Positions 29,730-39,387 are shown, counted from the stretch's first letter. The stretch: DNA of 64,000 bases from Bacteriovoracaceae bacterium (GCA_013141065.1 JABFRR010000015.1:1-64000); one strand, 5' to 3'. The notes: generated by a model from the sequence alone, not told the origin. Numbers and translations: made by a program.

Positions 29730-30790
29730 AGACTTTTTTCATATATTCAAAGATCAAAAACGCTAGAGCAGTTTGAGTTTATGAAAATTAATGGTCAATC
29801 TCATTATTTATTAGCAACAGATGGATCTGGATATTTTCGATCGGAAAAATTAGTTTGTGACTGTTGCATGATTGAAGAACATTTTGATGAAAACAATAAA
29901 ATGACTCTTAAATTTGGACATAATATTTTGGCAGGATCAATTGTTCACCCAGATCTAAAGCAAGTTATTCCAATGTGCCCTGAACCCATTATGAGACTTG
30001 ATGGAAGTAGTAAAAACGATTCTGAACAAACAGCATTTAGAAGATTTTTAGCTGATTTTAAAAGAGAGCACCCGAAGTTAAAAATAATTTTCTTACTTGA
30101 TGCTTTGTATGCCAATGGACCTATTATAAAATTACTTGAGAGTATGGTTATGAGTTTTTAATAGCAGTCAAAGAAACTAAAAGTCTTCTTTTTATGAGTG
30201 TAAAAGAGGGAGAGACTACTGGAGAAACCCAGTTTCACGAAAGAGTTTTTGAGTCTGGTGAAAAAGTTATAAAAACAACAAAAATGAATTACAGATTTGC
30301 AAACAATATAAGACTCCATCAAGACAAGGAAAGTCCATTTATAAATTTTGTTCAAGTTAAAGAAGTCACTGAATGGATTGGCAAAAAGGGAAAAGCAGAA
30401 AGGCTCGAACGTAATTTCACATTTATTACAGATATAGCAGTTACAAAAAATAATATTGTTCAACTTGCAGAAGGAGGTCGCACGCGCTGGAAAATAGAAA
30501 ATGAAACGTTTAATACTTTGAAGAATAGAGGTTATAATTTAGAACATAATTATGGGCATGGTGAAAAAAACTTAACACATAATTTTATTATGAGTATGTT
30601 TCTGGCATTTTTTGTTGACCAGATCCAAGAGATTAGTTGTTATACTTTTAAAAAATTAGTTGAAAAATTTAAGCAAAAATCAAGCTTATGGAGCAGTTTA
30701 ACCAGTGCTATTGAATGGGTGCCATTATCTAGCTGGGATCAATTTTATTACCTTCTTTACTATCGTGAAATGCCACCAGAGACAGGTTAA
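29730..30790 (+). pseudogene. 3' part of an IS4-related DDE transposase, cut by IS66
   Basis: The frame runs in from the IS66 end as RLFSYIQRSKTLEQFEF. It continues with YLLATDGSGYFRSEK (first Asp) and IIFLLDALYANGPII (second Asp). After a one-base frameshift near 30150 come GGRTRWKIENETFNTLKNRGYNLEHNYGHG (Glu region) and a C-terminal SWDQFYYLLYYREMPPETG. The N-terminal part of the gene is 22 kb away at 52303-52617 on the other strand. The two rejoin at the shared AGACTTTT duplication to give a continuous RPLFQRLFSYIQRS. The gene was already a transposase remnant when the inversion moved its halves apart. Confidence 0.85.
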
Positions 30791-30976
30791 TTTTAACGCC
30801 CGTTCTGATTTGTTTTTTATTCTTCAAAGCCATTTACCATCAAAAATAATTTTTTTCGAAAAATCGTGAATTTATTACCCTATAACACTATGAGTTTTAA
30901 ATCGGGTTGACAGGCTAAGAGGCCGGGAACTGCTGGGTTTTTTGTAAAAAAGACATGCTCGTAAATTAAATGTCAA

Positions 30977-31007
30977 AAACATCGACACTCAAAATCGGTG
31001 TTTTTTT
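30977..31007 (+). terminator. Possible rho-independent terminator
   Basis: AACATCG and CGGTGTT can pair (one G-T) around an 11-nt loop, followed by seven T. It lies in the otherwise featureless stretch between the transposase remnant and the IS5 element. The stem is short, so the call is tentative. Confidence 0.4.
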
Positions 31008-31012
31008 AAGTA

Positions 31013-31883
31013 GGGGCTGTTGAAGTTTTAACACAGGGCCGTATGCCAAAATAAAAGCAAATCCTTAAACTTGTGGTGACCAAACTACAACAAAAGGATT
31101 TGCCTATGCCTCGAAAAATGCTCAATGAAGAGCAGTGGTTCAAGTTACTTATTATCATGCAAGAATTTAAAATATATGACAAGAAAAGTCTTAGATTAAC
31201 AGTTGAAGCTATACTGTTTCGAATGAGGACTGGTTGCCCCTGGCGTGATCTACCTAAGGATTTTGGAGACTGGAATCGAATCTTTAAAAGATTTAACGAC
31301 TGGTCAGAAAAATCAAAATTAATGTCAATCTTTAAACGACTCGCTAAGGATCCCGACTACGAATGGAAAATGATTGATGGAAGTATTGTTAAATCTCATC
31401 AGCATAGTTGTGGGGCTAAAAAAGGCAGCGATACTTCTATCGGAAAATCTGTCGCTGGCAATACTTCAAAAATTCACATGGTGACAGATTCCCATGGAAA
31501 CCCTGTTGACTTTGAAATCACAGGAGGAAATGTTCACGACATTCAGATGGCCAGTGAGCTCATCGAGAGAACGCCTAAGAGCACTTATACAATTGCAGAT
31601 AAGGGTTACGATGGAGAATATTTAAGATGGCTCATTCGAGAATGTGATTCAATACCAATGATTCCGAGGAAAAATAATTCAAAAGTTGGTAATGATGACA
31701 TTGATAAATTTATCTATAAACAACGACACCATGTTGAAAATAATTTTGCTAGACTTAAACACAATAGAGCCATTGCTACTAGATACGATAAGTTAAAAAG
31801 GAACTATGTTGGAATGGTGAGTTTAGCCTGTGCAATGATTTGGTTGAAATTATGAAGCGGGGCCATCAAACGTCAACAGCCCC
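31013..31883 (+). mobile_element. Complete IS5-family element (IS427-like)
   Basis: The 871-bp element has inverted termini starting GGGGCTGTTGA (one mismatch over the first 16 bases), flanked by TA on both sides. A 2-bp TA duplication and a single transposase of about 250 residues fit the IS427 subgroup of IS5. It lies between the transposase remnant and the TPR protein gene and does not appear to interrupt a gene. Confidence 0.88.
31106..31855 (+). CDS. IS5-family (IS427-like) transposase, intact
   Basis: The 249-residue enzyme begins MPRKMLNEEQW; the ATG after AAAAGGATT is preferred over an upstream in-frame GTG. The N-terminal DUF4096-like part reads RLTVEAILFRMRTGCPWRDLP. The DDE residues are in YEWKMIDGSIVKSHQH (Asp), YTIADKGYDGEYLR (Asp) and YKQRHHVENNFARLKHNR (Glu), matching the Y/R/E layout of IS5. 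Length and ends are normal and there is no frame damage. This is one of two transposases in the window likely to be active. Confidence 0.9.
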   Translation: MPRKMLNEEQWFKLLIIMQEFKIYDKKSLRLTVEAILFRMRTGCPWRDLPKDFGDWNRIFKRFNDWSEKSKLMSIFKRLAKDPDYEWKMIDGSIVKSHQHSCGAKKGSDTSIGKSVAGNTSKIHMVTDSHGNPVDFEITGGNVHDIQMASELIERTPKSTYTIADKGYDGEYLRWLIRECDSIPMIPRKNNSKVGNDDIDKFIYKQRHHVENNFARLKHNRAIATRYDKLKRNYVGMVSLACAMIWLKL

Positions 31884-32127
31884 TAATGAATTAATCTTGG
31901 CTTCCATCTAGGCAAATGCGTGCTTTTCGGTACAAGAGCGCCGAAATCACGATTTTTTGAGGTTTGATTTGAAACTCTTAATCTTTGATCAAAGGTAATA
32001 AAAAAGGCCCTTTTAAAGTTCAGATATCGCTAGTCTGTGCATTTTAATTTGCGGTCTGCGAGCTTTTTTGAAGTGTTATGTTATTGAACTTCAGATTACT
32101 TAATGGCCTATTTAGAATTCTAATGCA

Positions 32128-33969
32128 CTAAAGAGGCAGCTTTAGACATTCATGCTTTTTTTGAAGTTTTTCTAGATAATCCATTTTAATTTTTTTTATT
32201 TTACCATCTTCAGTGATTTGAATCTGATCTTTTATAACGTCACAAAATTTTGGCTGAACAATTAAAATTTTTTCAAAATTTATAAATGCTTCTTTTATTT
32301 TTTTATTCTTAATAAGAATGTCAGCTTTTTTGCGATAGGCTTCAATCGCTGTAGGATTTATTGCTAAAGCCTTATCGTAATAATCAAGTGCTTTTTCATC
32401 ATTTTTTAATTTTTGATTGAGAGCTCCCATATTTATAATTGCCGAAACTAAATCGGGGTTAATTTTTAAAGCAATTTCTAAATAAGTCTTGGCCATGTCC
32501 GGCCTTCCCTGCTGGAAATAAATGGCCGCCAAATTGGAGTAGCCCTCTGAAAATCCTCGAGAATTATTGATTGATTTTTTATAGAAATATTCAGCAAGCT
32601 CCCATTGATGATTTGTTCCTGCCACAAATCCAAGACCTAGGTAAAGACTTGCCGAAAGATCATTAAGTTTTGCAAGGTTTTTCAAATAATATCCTTCTTC
32701 AATATTTTTTTTAGTGATAAAGAGATTATCAACATAATACTGATCAGATGTAATTAATCCTTTATTTAAAGTTTCAATATTTAAACACTTTGTTTCATCG
32801 CAAAATCTTGGGAATACATGGCTAGGTGCTCTTACAAAATAGGCCTTAATATTAAGATTTTCAGCAGCAATTAGATACAGAAGAGTAATTCCTAAGCAAT
32901 GGGCTTTTTTGAATTTTAATGTACTATCTGGTAAAAAGTTATCCTCATTATTTCTGGATAAATAAGAATTATCAGCTTTCATTTTTAATTCATCAAATAT
33001 ATAGCGATTGAGCCTTGAGATTTTATTTTCTAATGAAAGCAGAGGGGAGAACTTAGGGAGATTTTTAATGAATTTTTCCAACAGCTGATTGCTGTATTTT
33101 GGTCTGACTTCTTTTAAGATTCGTTCGACTTCCTTGGAAACTCCTGTTAATCCCGATTCTGCTTGAATGGCGCATTGGTCTCCTGGCAGCTTGAATCTTT
33201 TGCAAATAAACCCCATGTTTTTAGTCGCGAGGGCAATGTCTTCGTCACTTACGCCAAACTCTTGCCCCAAATTCTTATAGAGGAGGAAGATGTTTCTTTC
33301 ATCAATTAGATCTTGCCAGGGAGAATACTGCATTAATTGCTCTGATGCTTGAAGAACTTTGGCGACATGGATTTTTGCATTGGCATCATCTTTTTCTTTA
33401 AGATATTTTTCAACCTCAATAGTTGAGGTGTCCATTAATTTGATCAGTGCCTGCTGGATTTGCGCTCGCTCGAATTTATATCTTTTTCCAAAAAAAATAT
33501 TTTCATTTTTATACTGCAAATAGTGAATATATTCATGAATAAGACTTCCAATATAAGCATCGGATTGGATATCAATTGTGTTGGTGTCTGGATGGAATTG
33601 GCCTTGAAGTTTAGCATTTTTTTGAGCTTCATTTTGCTCATTTGGGATACAGAATTTTTGAAAATTCCCCAATTTATTATCTGGCATACAAAATACTTTT
33701 ATAGAAATATTTTCACTTTTTATAAAATTAACAAGCTCCTCTGCTGTCATTTTATAGAGCTTTATAAGCAGCTCTTTATTAATAAAAGTATTGTCACAAA
33801 GTTGGTATCCGTTACTTACTATGGTCGGTGTGCATTTTTCTATGTCGGCCCTGTGAGACTCTAGCCAAACTAAGAATGTCTTTGATTGCTCAATAACATC
33901 ATTGGAAAGTACGGGATTACAAAAACCAATAATGGTTAAGATCAATAAATATTTAAAATACTTCTTCAT
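32128..33969 (-). CDS. Exported protein: HExxH-like segment, SirB1-like transglutaminase fold, TPR repeats
   Basis: The 613-residue product starts with a Sec signal (ending NPVLS). Around residues 145-170 it reads IGSLIHEYIHYLQYKNENIFF, with HEYIH as a possible zinc-peptidase HExxH. Around residues 340-390 comes KKAHCLGITLLYLIAAENLNIKAYFVRAPSHVFPRF, the Cys...His arrangement of SirB1/transglutaminase-like proteins. The last 180 residues are TPR repeats (LGLGFVAGTNHQWELAEYFYKKSI, INMGALNQKLKNDEKALDYYDKAL). The combination suggests a periplasmic processing or scaffold protein. It is monocistronic, and its 5' leader carries no other gene. Confidence 0.75.
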   Translation of the reverse strand: MKKYFKYLLILTIIGFCNPVLSNDVIEQSKTFLVWLESHRADIEKCTPTIVSNGYQLCDNTFINKELLIKLYKMTAEELVNFIKSENISIKVFCMPDNKLGNFQKFCIPNEQNEAQKNAKLQGQFHPDTNTIDIQSDAYIGSLIHEYIHYLQYKNENIFFGKRYKFERAQIQQALIKLMDTSTIEVEKYLKEKDDANAKIHVAKVLQASEQLMQYSPWQDLIDERNIFLLYKNLGQEFGVSDEDIALATKNMGFICKRFKLPGDQCAIQAESGLTGVSKEVERILKEVRPKYSNQLLEKFIKNLPKFSPLLSLENKISRLNRYIFDELKMKADNSYLSRNNEDNFLPDSTLKFKKAHCLGITLLYLIAAENLNIKAYFVRAPSHVFPRFCDETKCLNIETLNKGLITSDQYYVDNLFITKKNIEEGYYLKNLAKLNDLSASLYLGLGFVAGTNHQWELAEYFYKKSINNSRGFSEGYSNLAAIYFQQGRPDMAKTYLEIALKINPDLVSAIINMGALNQKLKNDEKALDYYDKALAINPTAIEAYRKKADILIKNKKIKEAFINFEKILIVQPKFCDVIKDQIQITEDGKIKKIKMDYLEKLQKKHECLKLPL

Positions 33970-34134
33970 TTAGCACCTCAAAAGCAAATAATTGTATTCT
34001 TATCGGAAGATGATTGAATACTTGAATTTATGTTATATGCGACCTGAATGGTTTTCTAATGTTACTTAACCAAATCTTGTTCAGAATCCTTTCGTCTTCA
34101 TAATTTTCAATAAGTTAATAGTGCCTAGCTCAAG

Positions 34135-34163
34135 TTGCAAATACTTGCAATTTGGGCTATAAT
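34135..34163 (+). promoter_or_regulatory. Consensus promoter giving a leaderless toxin mRNA
   Basis: TTGCAA (-35), a 17-bp spacer and TATAAT (-10) are followed by only six bases before the toxin ATG. The expected transcription start is therefore the A of ATG, and no ribosome-binding site is present. A second TTGCAA inside the spacer, ten bases after the first, may be the repressor site for autoregulation. Confidence 0.75.
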
Positions 34164-34169
34164 CGAAGA

Positions 34170-34466
34170 ATGAGACGAGAGTATCAAATAAAAGAGCTTC
34201 GAATAAATGGAAAAGTAATTAATAAGGTCATTATTGATGAGCATGTCGATAAACACGTAGACCATATAGATGATTCTCTCGTTTTAAAGATAGTAACACT
34301 ACTTGATGGAAGAGATTTTACACCCATTAGAAATCAAGATGGTTTTAATTACTTCGCAACGAATATTAATTATGAGTGCAAGTGCTATAAACTTGTTTGG
34401 CTTTTAGAGAATGACTACTTTTATATTGGCGTGATTACTCTATTTAGAGACCGGAGGCTTGAATGA
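34170..34466 (+). CDS. Putative type II toxin (RelE-superfamily-like)
   Basis: The 98-residue product is basic at the N terminus and beta-rich after it: FNYFATNINYECKCYKLVWLLENDYFYIGVITLFRDRR. That pattern (strand-turn-strand with aromatic residues and a final Arg/Glu) is like RelE/HigB-fold or DUF4258-type toxins. It precedes an XRE-type protein gene, and the two overlap by 4 nt (ATGA), the arrangement of HigBA-like modules where the toxin comes first. No catalytic residue can be named with certainty, so the family is unassigned. It is transcribed from a consensus promoter with no leader. Confidence 0.65.
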   Translation: MRREYQIKELRINGKVINKVIIDEHVDKHVDHIDDSLVLKIVTLLDGRDFTPIRNQDGFNYFATNINYECKCYKLVWLLENDYFYIGVITLFRDRRLE

Positions 34467-34783
34467 AAAATCCTAACTTTCCAAGTAAAAAACAAATAAA
34501 TGAATTTTTAGATTCACTTACAGATGACGATTACTCTATTCTTTTACCTGAAGATGCCTCTGATGTTGATAAAATAAAATATGAGCTTTGTCGTAACTTT
34601 GTTGTTCATATCAGGAAGAGCAATATTACACAGGTTGAATTGGCCAATAAGTTGGGTGTAGATAAATCTAGAATAAATTGGATTGTAAAGTATCGCATAG
34701 AGCATTTTTCAATAGATTATCTCTACGGCCTGTTAAAGCAACTTAATCCTAATATTGAATTAAAAATTCTTCCTGCCGCCTAA
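34463..34783 (+). CDS. XRE-type antitoxin
   Basis: The 106-residue product contains one helix-turn-helix (ITQVELANKLGVDKSRINWIV, residues 54-74) followed by a short helix ending ELKILPAA. It has an N-terminal arm (residues 1-45), which in HigA-like proteins contacts the toxin. Overlap with the toxin stop couples translation. Its stop overlaps by 4 nt the stop of the convergent small HTH gene. It probably represses the module by binding the TTGCAA repeats in the promoter. Confidence 0.7.
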   Translation: MKNPNFPSKKQINEFLDSLTDDDYSILLPEDASDVDKIKYELCRNFVVHIRKSNITQVELANKLGVDKSRINWIVKYRIEHFSIDYLYGLLKQLNPNIELKILPAA

Positions 34784-34962
34784 TCCGGCAGGATTCCTTT
34801 CTTTTTAATCTTTTGAAAGTAATTTTGGATGGCCTCTTCTGTCCGTCCATAATGAGAAGCTAATTTTTTTCGAGACCATCCATCTATAAAGCGTAACTTT
34901 GCCAACTCACGCAAATCGACTCTAGGCTCTTGCCATCTTACTGGATAAATCATATCCAACAA
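34780..34962 (-). CDS. Small helix-turn-helix protein in repeated unit (copy A)
   Basis: The 60-residue reading frame (TTG start) is RWQEPRVDLRELAKLRF, then DGWSRKKLASHYGRTEEAIQNYFQKIKKKGIL. It has a recruiter-like N-terminal arm and one helix-turn-helix like those of GcrA/sigma-70-region-4-type proteins. An in-frame extension upstream (HAIIKEPILLD) without a start codon is conserved in copy B, so this may be the 3' end of a longer gene rather than a complete one. It converges on the toxin-antitoxin operon. The same unit follows the TumE-type module. Confidence 0.55.
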   Translation of the reverse strand: MLDMIYPVRWQEPRVDLRELAKLRFIDGWSRKKLASHYGRTEEAIQNYFQKIKKKGILPD

Positions 34963-34997
34963 AATTGGTTCTTTTATGATTGCATGGCGGGCACCAT
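34796..34997. repeat. 202-bp unit shared by two toxin-antitoxin loci (copy A)
   Basis: This segment and 40056-40257 have equal length and are highly similar throughout, with scattered substitutions and no visible indels. Each starts just after the antitoxin stop and ends at the same GCACCAT boundary. It contains the small HTH reading frame. The flanking toxin-antitoxin genes are unrelated, so the repeat stops at the boundary. Confidence 0.88.
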
Positions 34998-35019
34998 ATT
35001 TTAAGTATGCGAACCGGCC

Positions 35020-35517
35020 CTATAATTGTATCCAAATACTAGTTACTTGGTTATGGTTGTTAAAGTAAGCACGATGTTTTTCATTGCAATCTAAATGATA
35101 AATATATCTAACAAAATGTTGTGAACTATCAATATCCTTTTTTCTCTGACAGTTTTTTCCCCATTTTTCAATTATTTCATTTTCTGTAAAATTTTCACCG
35201 TCACTGGAGTCTGGTATAAAAGTTATATCCGTTAACTCTTGCTTCGTATTAATTCCAAATGACCATCTTTGATGACCGGAATTGGGATCGTCATATATTA
35301 GATATTCACCAGCATTATTTTTCTCATCTATAATTTCATTAGGCTGACCAAAAAAAGCAAGTAACTTTTCCTTATTCCATTTTTCAGTTTCAATTTGGTA
35401 GATTAAGTCCCACGATGTCCGAAACTCTCTAATCTTAGAAGATTGACTATTTGAGATCTGATTTTTTGAACAAGCTATCAAACAAAAGAGCGTGGTCAAT
35501 ACAATTATTTTTTTCAT
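35020..35517 (-). CDS. Lipoprotein, unknown
   Basis: The 165-residue product has the lipobox LIACS at residues 13-17. The mature domain is small alpha/beta (LIYDDPNSGHQRWSFGIN, LLAFFGQPNEIIDEKN), reminiscent of SmpA/OmlA (BamE-like) modules: a K/L-x-x-F/L-G-x-P helix-turn followed by a strand. That resemblance is suggestive only. Its start overlaps the stop of the upstream metallopeptidase-like gene by 1 nt, so they form one operon. Confidence 0.65.
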   Translation of the reverse strand: MKKIIVLTTLFCLIACSKNQISNSQSSKIREFRTSWDLIYQIETEKWNKEKLLAFFGQPNEIIDEKNNAGEYLIYDDPNSGHQRWSFGINTKQELTDITFIPDSSDGENFTENEIIEKWGKNCQRKKDIDSSQHFVRYIYHLDCNEKHRAYFNNHNQVTSIWIQL

Positions 35518-36215
35518 TATTTTTTTATACCTAATAAAGATTGTAAATATTTTGTGATCTGTTCATCTTTTAAATCATTCTTAATGACAGCATGTTCAAC
35601 ATTATTAGCAAAATCTTCTTCAGGGGATAATATCCCATCAGGTTCAGAAAAAGATTTACGAGAAGTTTCAAAATAACCTTTTGTGAATCTCCATCTTGCG
35701 ACAGAAATATAGTCTTCTCTTTCTTCTTTGCTTAATTTAGAAAATAAAATATGGCCCATTTCATGAGCGAGTGCTTGCCTATAACCAAATTGCTTAGCAC
35801 TATCGTAAAATACAATAATCGAATCATCAGGTCCTGATGTAGATTGATTATCTGGAAACGATGATTTAACTGCTCTATAGAGTTTAACTTCACCTAAATT
35901 TTTAAGAATTTTCGGAAGAGAATTGAAAGCTTTTTCTATTTCTTTCTTTTCTAGAGGAGTCCAATTTTTAAAAAGTTCAAGCTGATTTGGCCAGCCTACT
36001 GGCATTTTACTCAGAAAAGTTAATTTAAGAGGACTAAAAAAATTATATCTTCGGCAATGGGCCTCAATTTTTGTACTTCTTACAAAAGTTCCATCATTTC
36101 GATAATAAGAATCCCGACTATGGGCAGATACAATATATTGTCCAGGTGGACACTCTAGAGCATGCGCTTGTTCTAAAAAAACGGCAATACTTAAAGTTAA
36201 TAACAATTTCATCAT
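35517..36215 (-). CDS. Exported putative zinc metallopeptidase
   Basis: The 232-residue product has a Sec signal (MMKLLLTLSIAVFLEQAHA). Around residue 150 it reads QALAHEMGHILFSKLSKEERE: HEMGH is the HExxH motif of gluzincin/metzincin-like peptidases, and a later SPEEDFANNVEHA supplies an acidic residue that could be the third ligand. This resembles the small DUF45/basic secretory peptidase-like architectures. It lies upstream of, and is coupled to, a lipoprotein. Its own promoter region (36216-36268) was cut by the IS4-family insertion but is still partly present. Confidence 0.7.
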   Translation of the reverse strand: MMKLLLTLSIAVFLEQAHALECPPGQYIVSAHSRDSYYRNDGTFVRSTKIEAHCRRYNFFSPLKLTFLSKMPVGWPNQLELFKNWTPLEKKEIEKAFNSLPKILKNLGEVKLYRAVKSSFPDNQSTSGPDDSIIVFYDSAKQFGYRQALAHEMGHILFSKLSKEEREDYISVARWRFTKGYFETSRKSFSEPDGILSPEEDFANNVEHAVIKNDLKDEQITKYLQSLLGIKK

Positions 36216-36803
36216 TGTTTTATTCTATTTTCAAAGTTTTATCTGGTCAAACTCTTTATATAATTCAGCTTCATCTCGGAGAGGGCGGCATTATTTTTCA
36301 CAAATCGCCTTTTTAGAACCGGTTAGAGCTTAAAATAATCGTTCAGTTTGAACTGATAAAACTCATTTTCTTTAAGGACCCACGAAAACCCCTTGTTTAT
36401 TGGCCAATGAGCGAACAATTTCTAAAATTAGAATAAGCGGAATCATCCGACAATCAAGCTTAATTTATTTCTGACAATATATGATTGTTTTAGGCGGACA
36501 TTTTTAGCTTGTTAATTCTTTAAAGATTCTTCTTAACTTCATCTGGGTGCTTTTCTTCAACGTCAAAATTAAATCTAAAAAATCCAAATTTTTTAAAATG
36601 GCATACGTATCACCCGTATAAATAATGATATCTGGATTTCGCTCTTCCGATCTTCTTCTTTGGCGATGAGTTTTTAGAGTATAGTCTTCAAGTGTTGAGC
36701 ACTTTTCAGAATTCAAAAAGAGATTGAAAAGATTATAGGCAATTGTTCCCATTATAATTCTGAATACTACATGAACAAACTTTTTTGATGGGAGTTTTTC
36801 TAA

Positions 36804-38121
36804 GGGCCTGTCAAAAAATAAGTGCTCATTCTTGAGTCAAGATTTAGAGTTGGGTTTTATCGTATAATTCCATTCGCCGTGAAAAGAATGTTTTAGTAAA
36901 TTTATTTTTTCCATTTCTTGCTTGGTAACTTCAATGCCCTTTTTATATGTCTTCTTATCAAGTCGGGCCTTAACTGATAACCCCGTTTTAGTTTTTGTAG
37001 AAGAAATTAAATTGATAATTACTTCATACGAAAGTAATGGTTTTCCTCTCCAGTTTATACTGATAAAAGAAAATAATCTATGTTCTATTTTGTTCCACTT
37101 ACTAGTTCCTGGAGGAAAATGACAGACTGTTATTTCAAGATTTTCTTTATTGGAAAGTTTTTGCACTTCTTTCTTCCAGAGTCTCGATCGATAACCATTA
37201 CTTCCACCAGCATCGGCAAATATTAATAATTTATTTGAATCTGGATAGCGCTTAATTCCCATTTTCAACCACCACTGCCTAATGCTTTCAACAGCAAACT
37301 CCGCAGTGTCTGAACTAATTCAACATTCACCCAGCCTTTATTATCTGCAATATCATAAACTCCATACGGTACTGCTTTTGATACTTTTTTATCTGGAAAA
37401 TCATGGCCATTAACTTCAACAGGTTTTCCTTTTTTACTCAACTCCCTCCCAACATTTTTATAATTCCCTACTAATTCTTTCTTTTTAGCATCGACTGATA
37501 TTACGGGATCATTGTGCTTTAGAAATTTTTTTGCAATTTTATTAATATAAAGAAATTGCTTGTTGCGGTCTGGTTTGTCTGCGCCTTCTTTGGTTTTTTT
37601 ATTTCCTTGGAGACTATATTCCAGATCATGAAGTATTGAGGCTACTGTTTGATGACAGACATCCAACTTTTCTTTTTTTAAAGCATCGGAAATATTTCTT
37701 ACACTTTTACAAGTCCATCGGAGTGGATTTTCAGGATCACCCCGTGTCTCTGGTTCAATAATCTCTTGCAAAATCTTTGTTAATTCGGGATTTGTTTCAG
37801 TAGATTTTTACGACCACCGCCTTCTCGACGAACTGAAATTAATTTTTTAGGTTTCTTTTTTAGTTCTTTAATTCCACGCCGAATAGTTGATACTGCAACG
37901 CCAGAAATATCTGATATTATTTTTATTCCGCCGTAGCCTATAGACTCAGCTTCTGCCGCCAGCAAAATTCTCCGCTGTCGCTCATTGAGTTCAGGAAGTA
38001 CTCCTGATAGTTTTATTTTTAATTCATCCTGAAGTTTTTTATTCACTTCAATATGAAATCATATCTTTTTCGATTGGCCAAATATTATTTCAAGAATGAT
38101 CACTTATTTTTTGACAAGCCC
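36804..38121 (-). mobile_element. ISAzo13-family insertion sequence (copy 2, nested)
   Basis: The 1318-bp element is nearly identical to copy 1, with the same 32-bp inverted termini. It is flanked by TAA on both sides (TTA on its own strand). It is nested in the IS4 transposase gene, so it inserted after the IS4 element. Together with copy 1 this shows recent spread of the same element in this chromosome. Confidence 0.92.
36837..38046 (-). pseudogene. ISAzo13-family transposase, frameshifted (copy 2)
   Basis: The gene has the same domains as copy 1. An A-run at about 37807 has five A where copy 1 has six, splitting off the first 88 codons. The missing G near 37320 is shared with copy 1 and separates the DDE C-terminal part (36837-37268). 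The reading at the break in copy 1 (the other A-run) is intact here, so each copy has one private lesion plus one shared lesion. Confidence 0.88.
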
Positions 38122-39369
38122 TAACCCTTGAAAGCATTTCATTTGTCTGTGACTTTCTTCAATCTCTGAGCGTTGATCATAAGTTGCTAAAATAGTTTTT
38201 CCACTTAATCCTTCTCGCGTATCAACGAATACAATATTTTTTTCTTCTCCATTTTTCTTAATAAACCTAACAAGTACGCCACTCTTAAAACATTGGCATA
38301 ATGGCCAGTCAAGTTCACTTTCTTTTATCTGGTATATTTTTTGGTTTTTACGAGTCGGATGTTGTTCCCAGCAATTATCTCTTTCTGCTTGGGCAACGGC
38401 AAATTGAGTAATTTCACTATTACTTTTTAATGGCATGCAGATGTCTATTTTTCGATTAATCTTTAAATGTGTAATCCATTCTCCGTCTAAAAAGCCACGA
38501 TCCATTAATAGCAAGGCACCTTCTTCGAAGTTAAATTCCGCTATAAGTTGTTTTCCTATAACTAAATCATGAGTTTGAATCGGTGCAAATTTCATTGAAC
38601 GGATCACACCTTTTCTATCTATTATTTCTTGAATCCAAACAATTTTATAACCACAGCTAATTTCACCTTCTTTATTTTTACTAATCCTGCACCTTCAAAG
38701 TCTTTATACAAGTGCCTAGGCACAATAATTTCTGTTCCATCAATAATATATTGCCGCGTTCTTCCTGGGGCATTCAACTTCATTAATTGATTCCAGTCAC
38801 CATTAAACCAATTTAAAAGTTTATCTGCTTTCGTACTTAACAAAACGTGCTTAAGTGATTCCCCATGAAAAGGTGCCGTTCGTTCATATTTATTTTTAGT
38901 ATTAAATCCTTCTTCAAGAACTCTTGCTGAAAATCCAAGCTCAGTCATTAGCTCTGCGGAATTAAGCATATAAGGGGCAAGCAAAAGAGAATGCTCATCA
39001 TCAAGACGCTGAAGCACTTGAGGCAGCAGCAGAACTTCTATTGGTATATCAAAAGTTTTTCTCGGATCCGGAAAACTTTTCAACCCTTCTTTTAAAAAAC
39101 CTTCTTTCAGACCAAATTTCACAATATCATCGATGGGAAGTTGATTGGAGACTCTCAGGTCATCAATCTCACCGGCCTTTAAGTTCGCTATGGTTTCTTT
39201 TTGTTTGTGACTAATAATGGGCAAATCTGGAAATAATTCAATCATGGCCACTATAATTACACAAAAAAATGGATGGCCAATACGAAATGCAGCAAAATTA
39301 AATCAGCTTAACGCGGGCCTCTCCGAGATGAAGTATAATTCAGTTTTATTTATAGCAATAAGTTGAATA

Positions 39370-39386
39370 TTGGTATATATTACCAA
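39370..39386 (+). promoter_or_regulatory. Palindromic operator overlapping the TumE start region
   Basis: TTGGTA and TACCAA are separated by TATAT. The palindrome contains a TATATT that can serve as -10 box with six bases before the toxin ATG at 39388. There is no ribosome-binding site, so a leaderless message is likely. Binding by the antitoxin would block RNA polymerase directly. Confidence 0.65.
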
Positions 39387-39387
39387 C

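Larger units (their letters stand above)
36504..39251 (-). pseudogene. IS4-family transposase, interrupted by ISAzo13 and frameshifted
   Basis: Reading from 39251 down: an N-terminal domain, QYIIDGTEIIVPRH (Asp), a frameshift near 38690, then ALLLMDRGFLDGEW (Asp) and YDQRSEIEESHRQMK, an exact Y-(2)-R-(3)-E-(6)-K signature. The nested element enters after CFQG. Removing it with one copy of TTA continues directly as LEKLPSKKFVHVVF and IAYNLFNLFLNSE ... TLKTHRQRR in the last piece (36504-36800). About 445 residues existed. Both the frameshift and the insertion inactivate it. Confidence 0.9.
36269..39333 (-). mobile_element. IS4-family insertion sequence with nested ISAzo13
   Basis: Inverted termini begin with the identical 16 bases CTTCATCTCGGAGAGG at both ends. 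A 10-bp direct repeat TATAATTCAG flanks the element (36259-36268 and 39334-39343). Without the nested ISAzo13 and its 3-bp duplication, the element is 1744 bp with a single transposase. Duplications of 9-12 bp and the YREK motif are typical of IS4. The insertion separates the toxin-antitoxin module at 39388 from the metallopeptidase gene. Confidence 0.92.
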
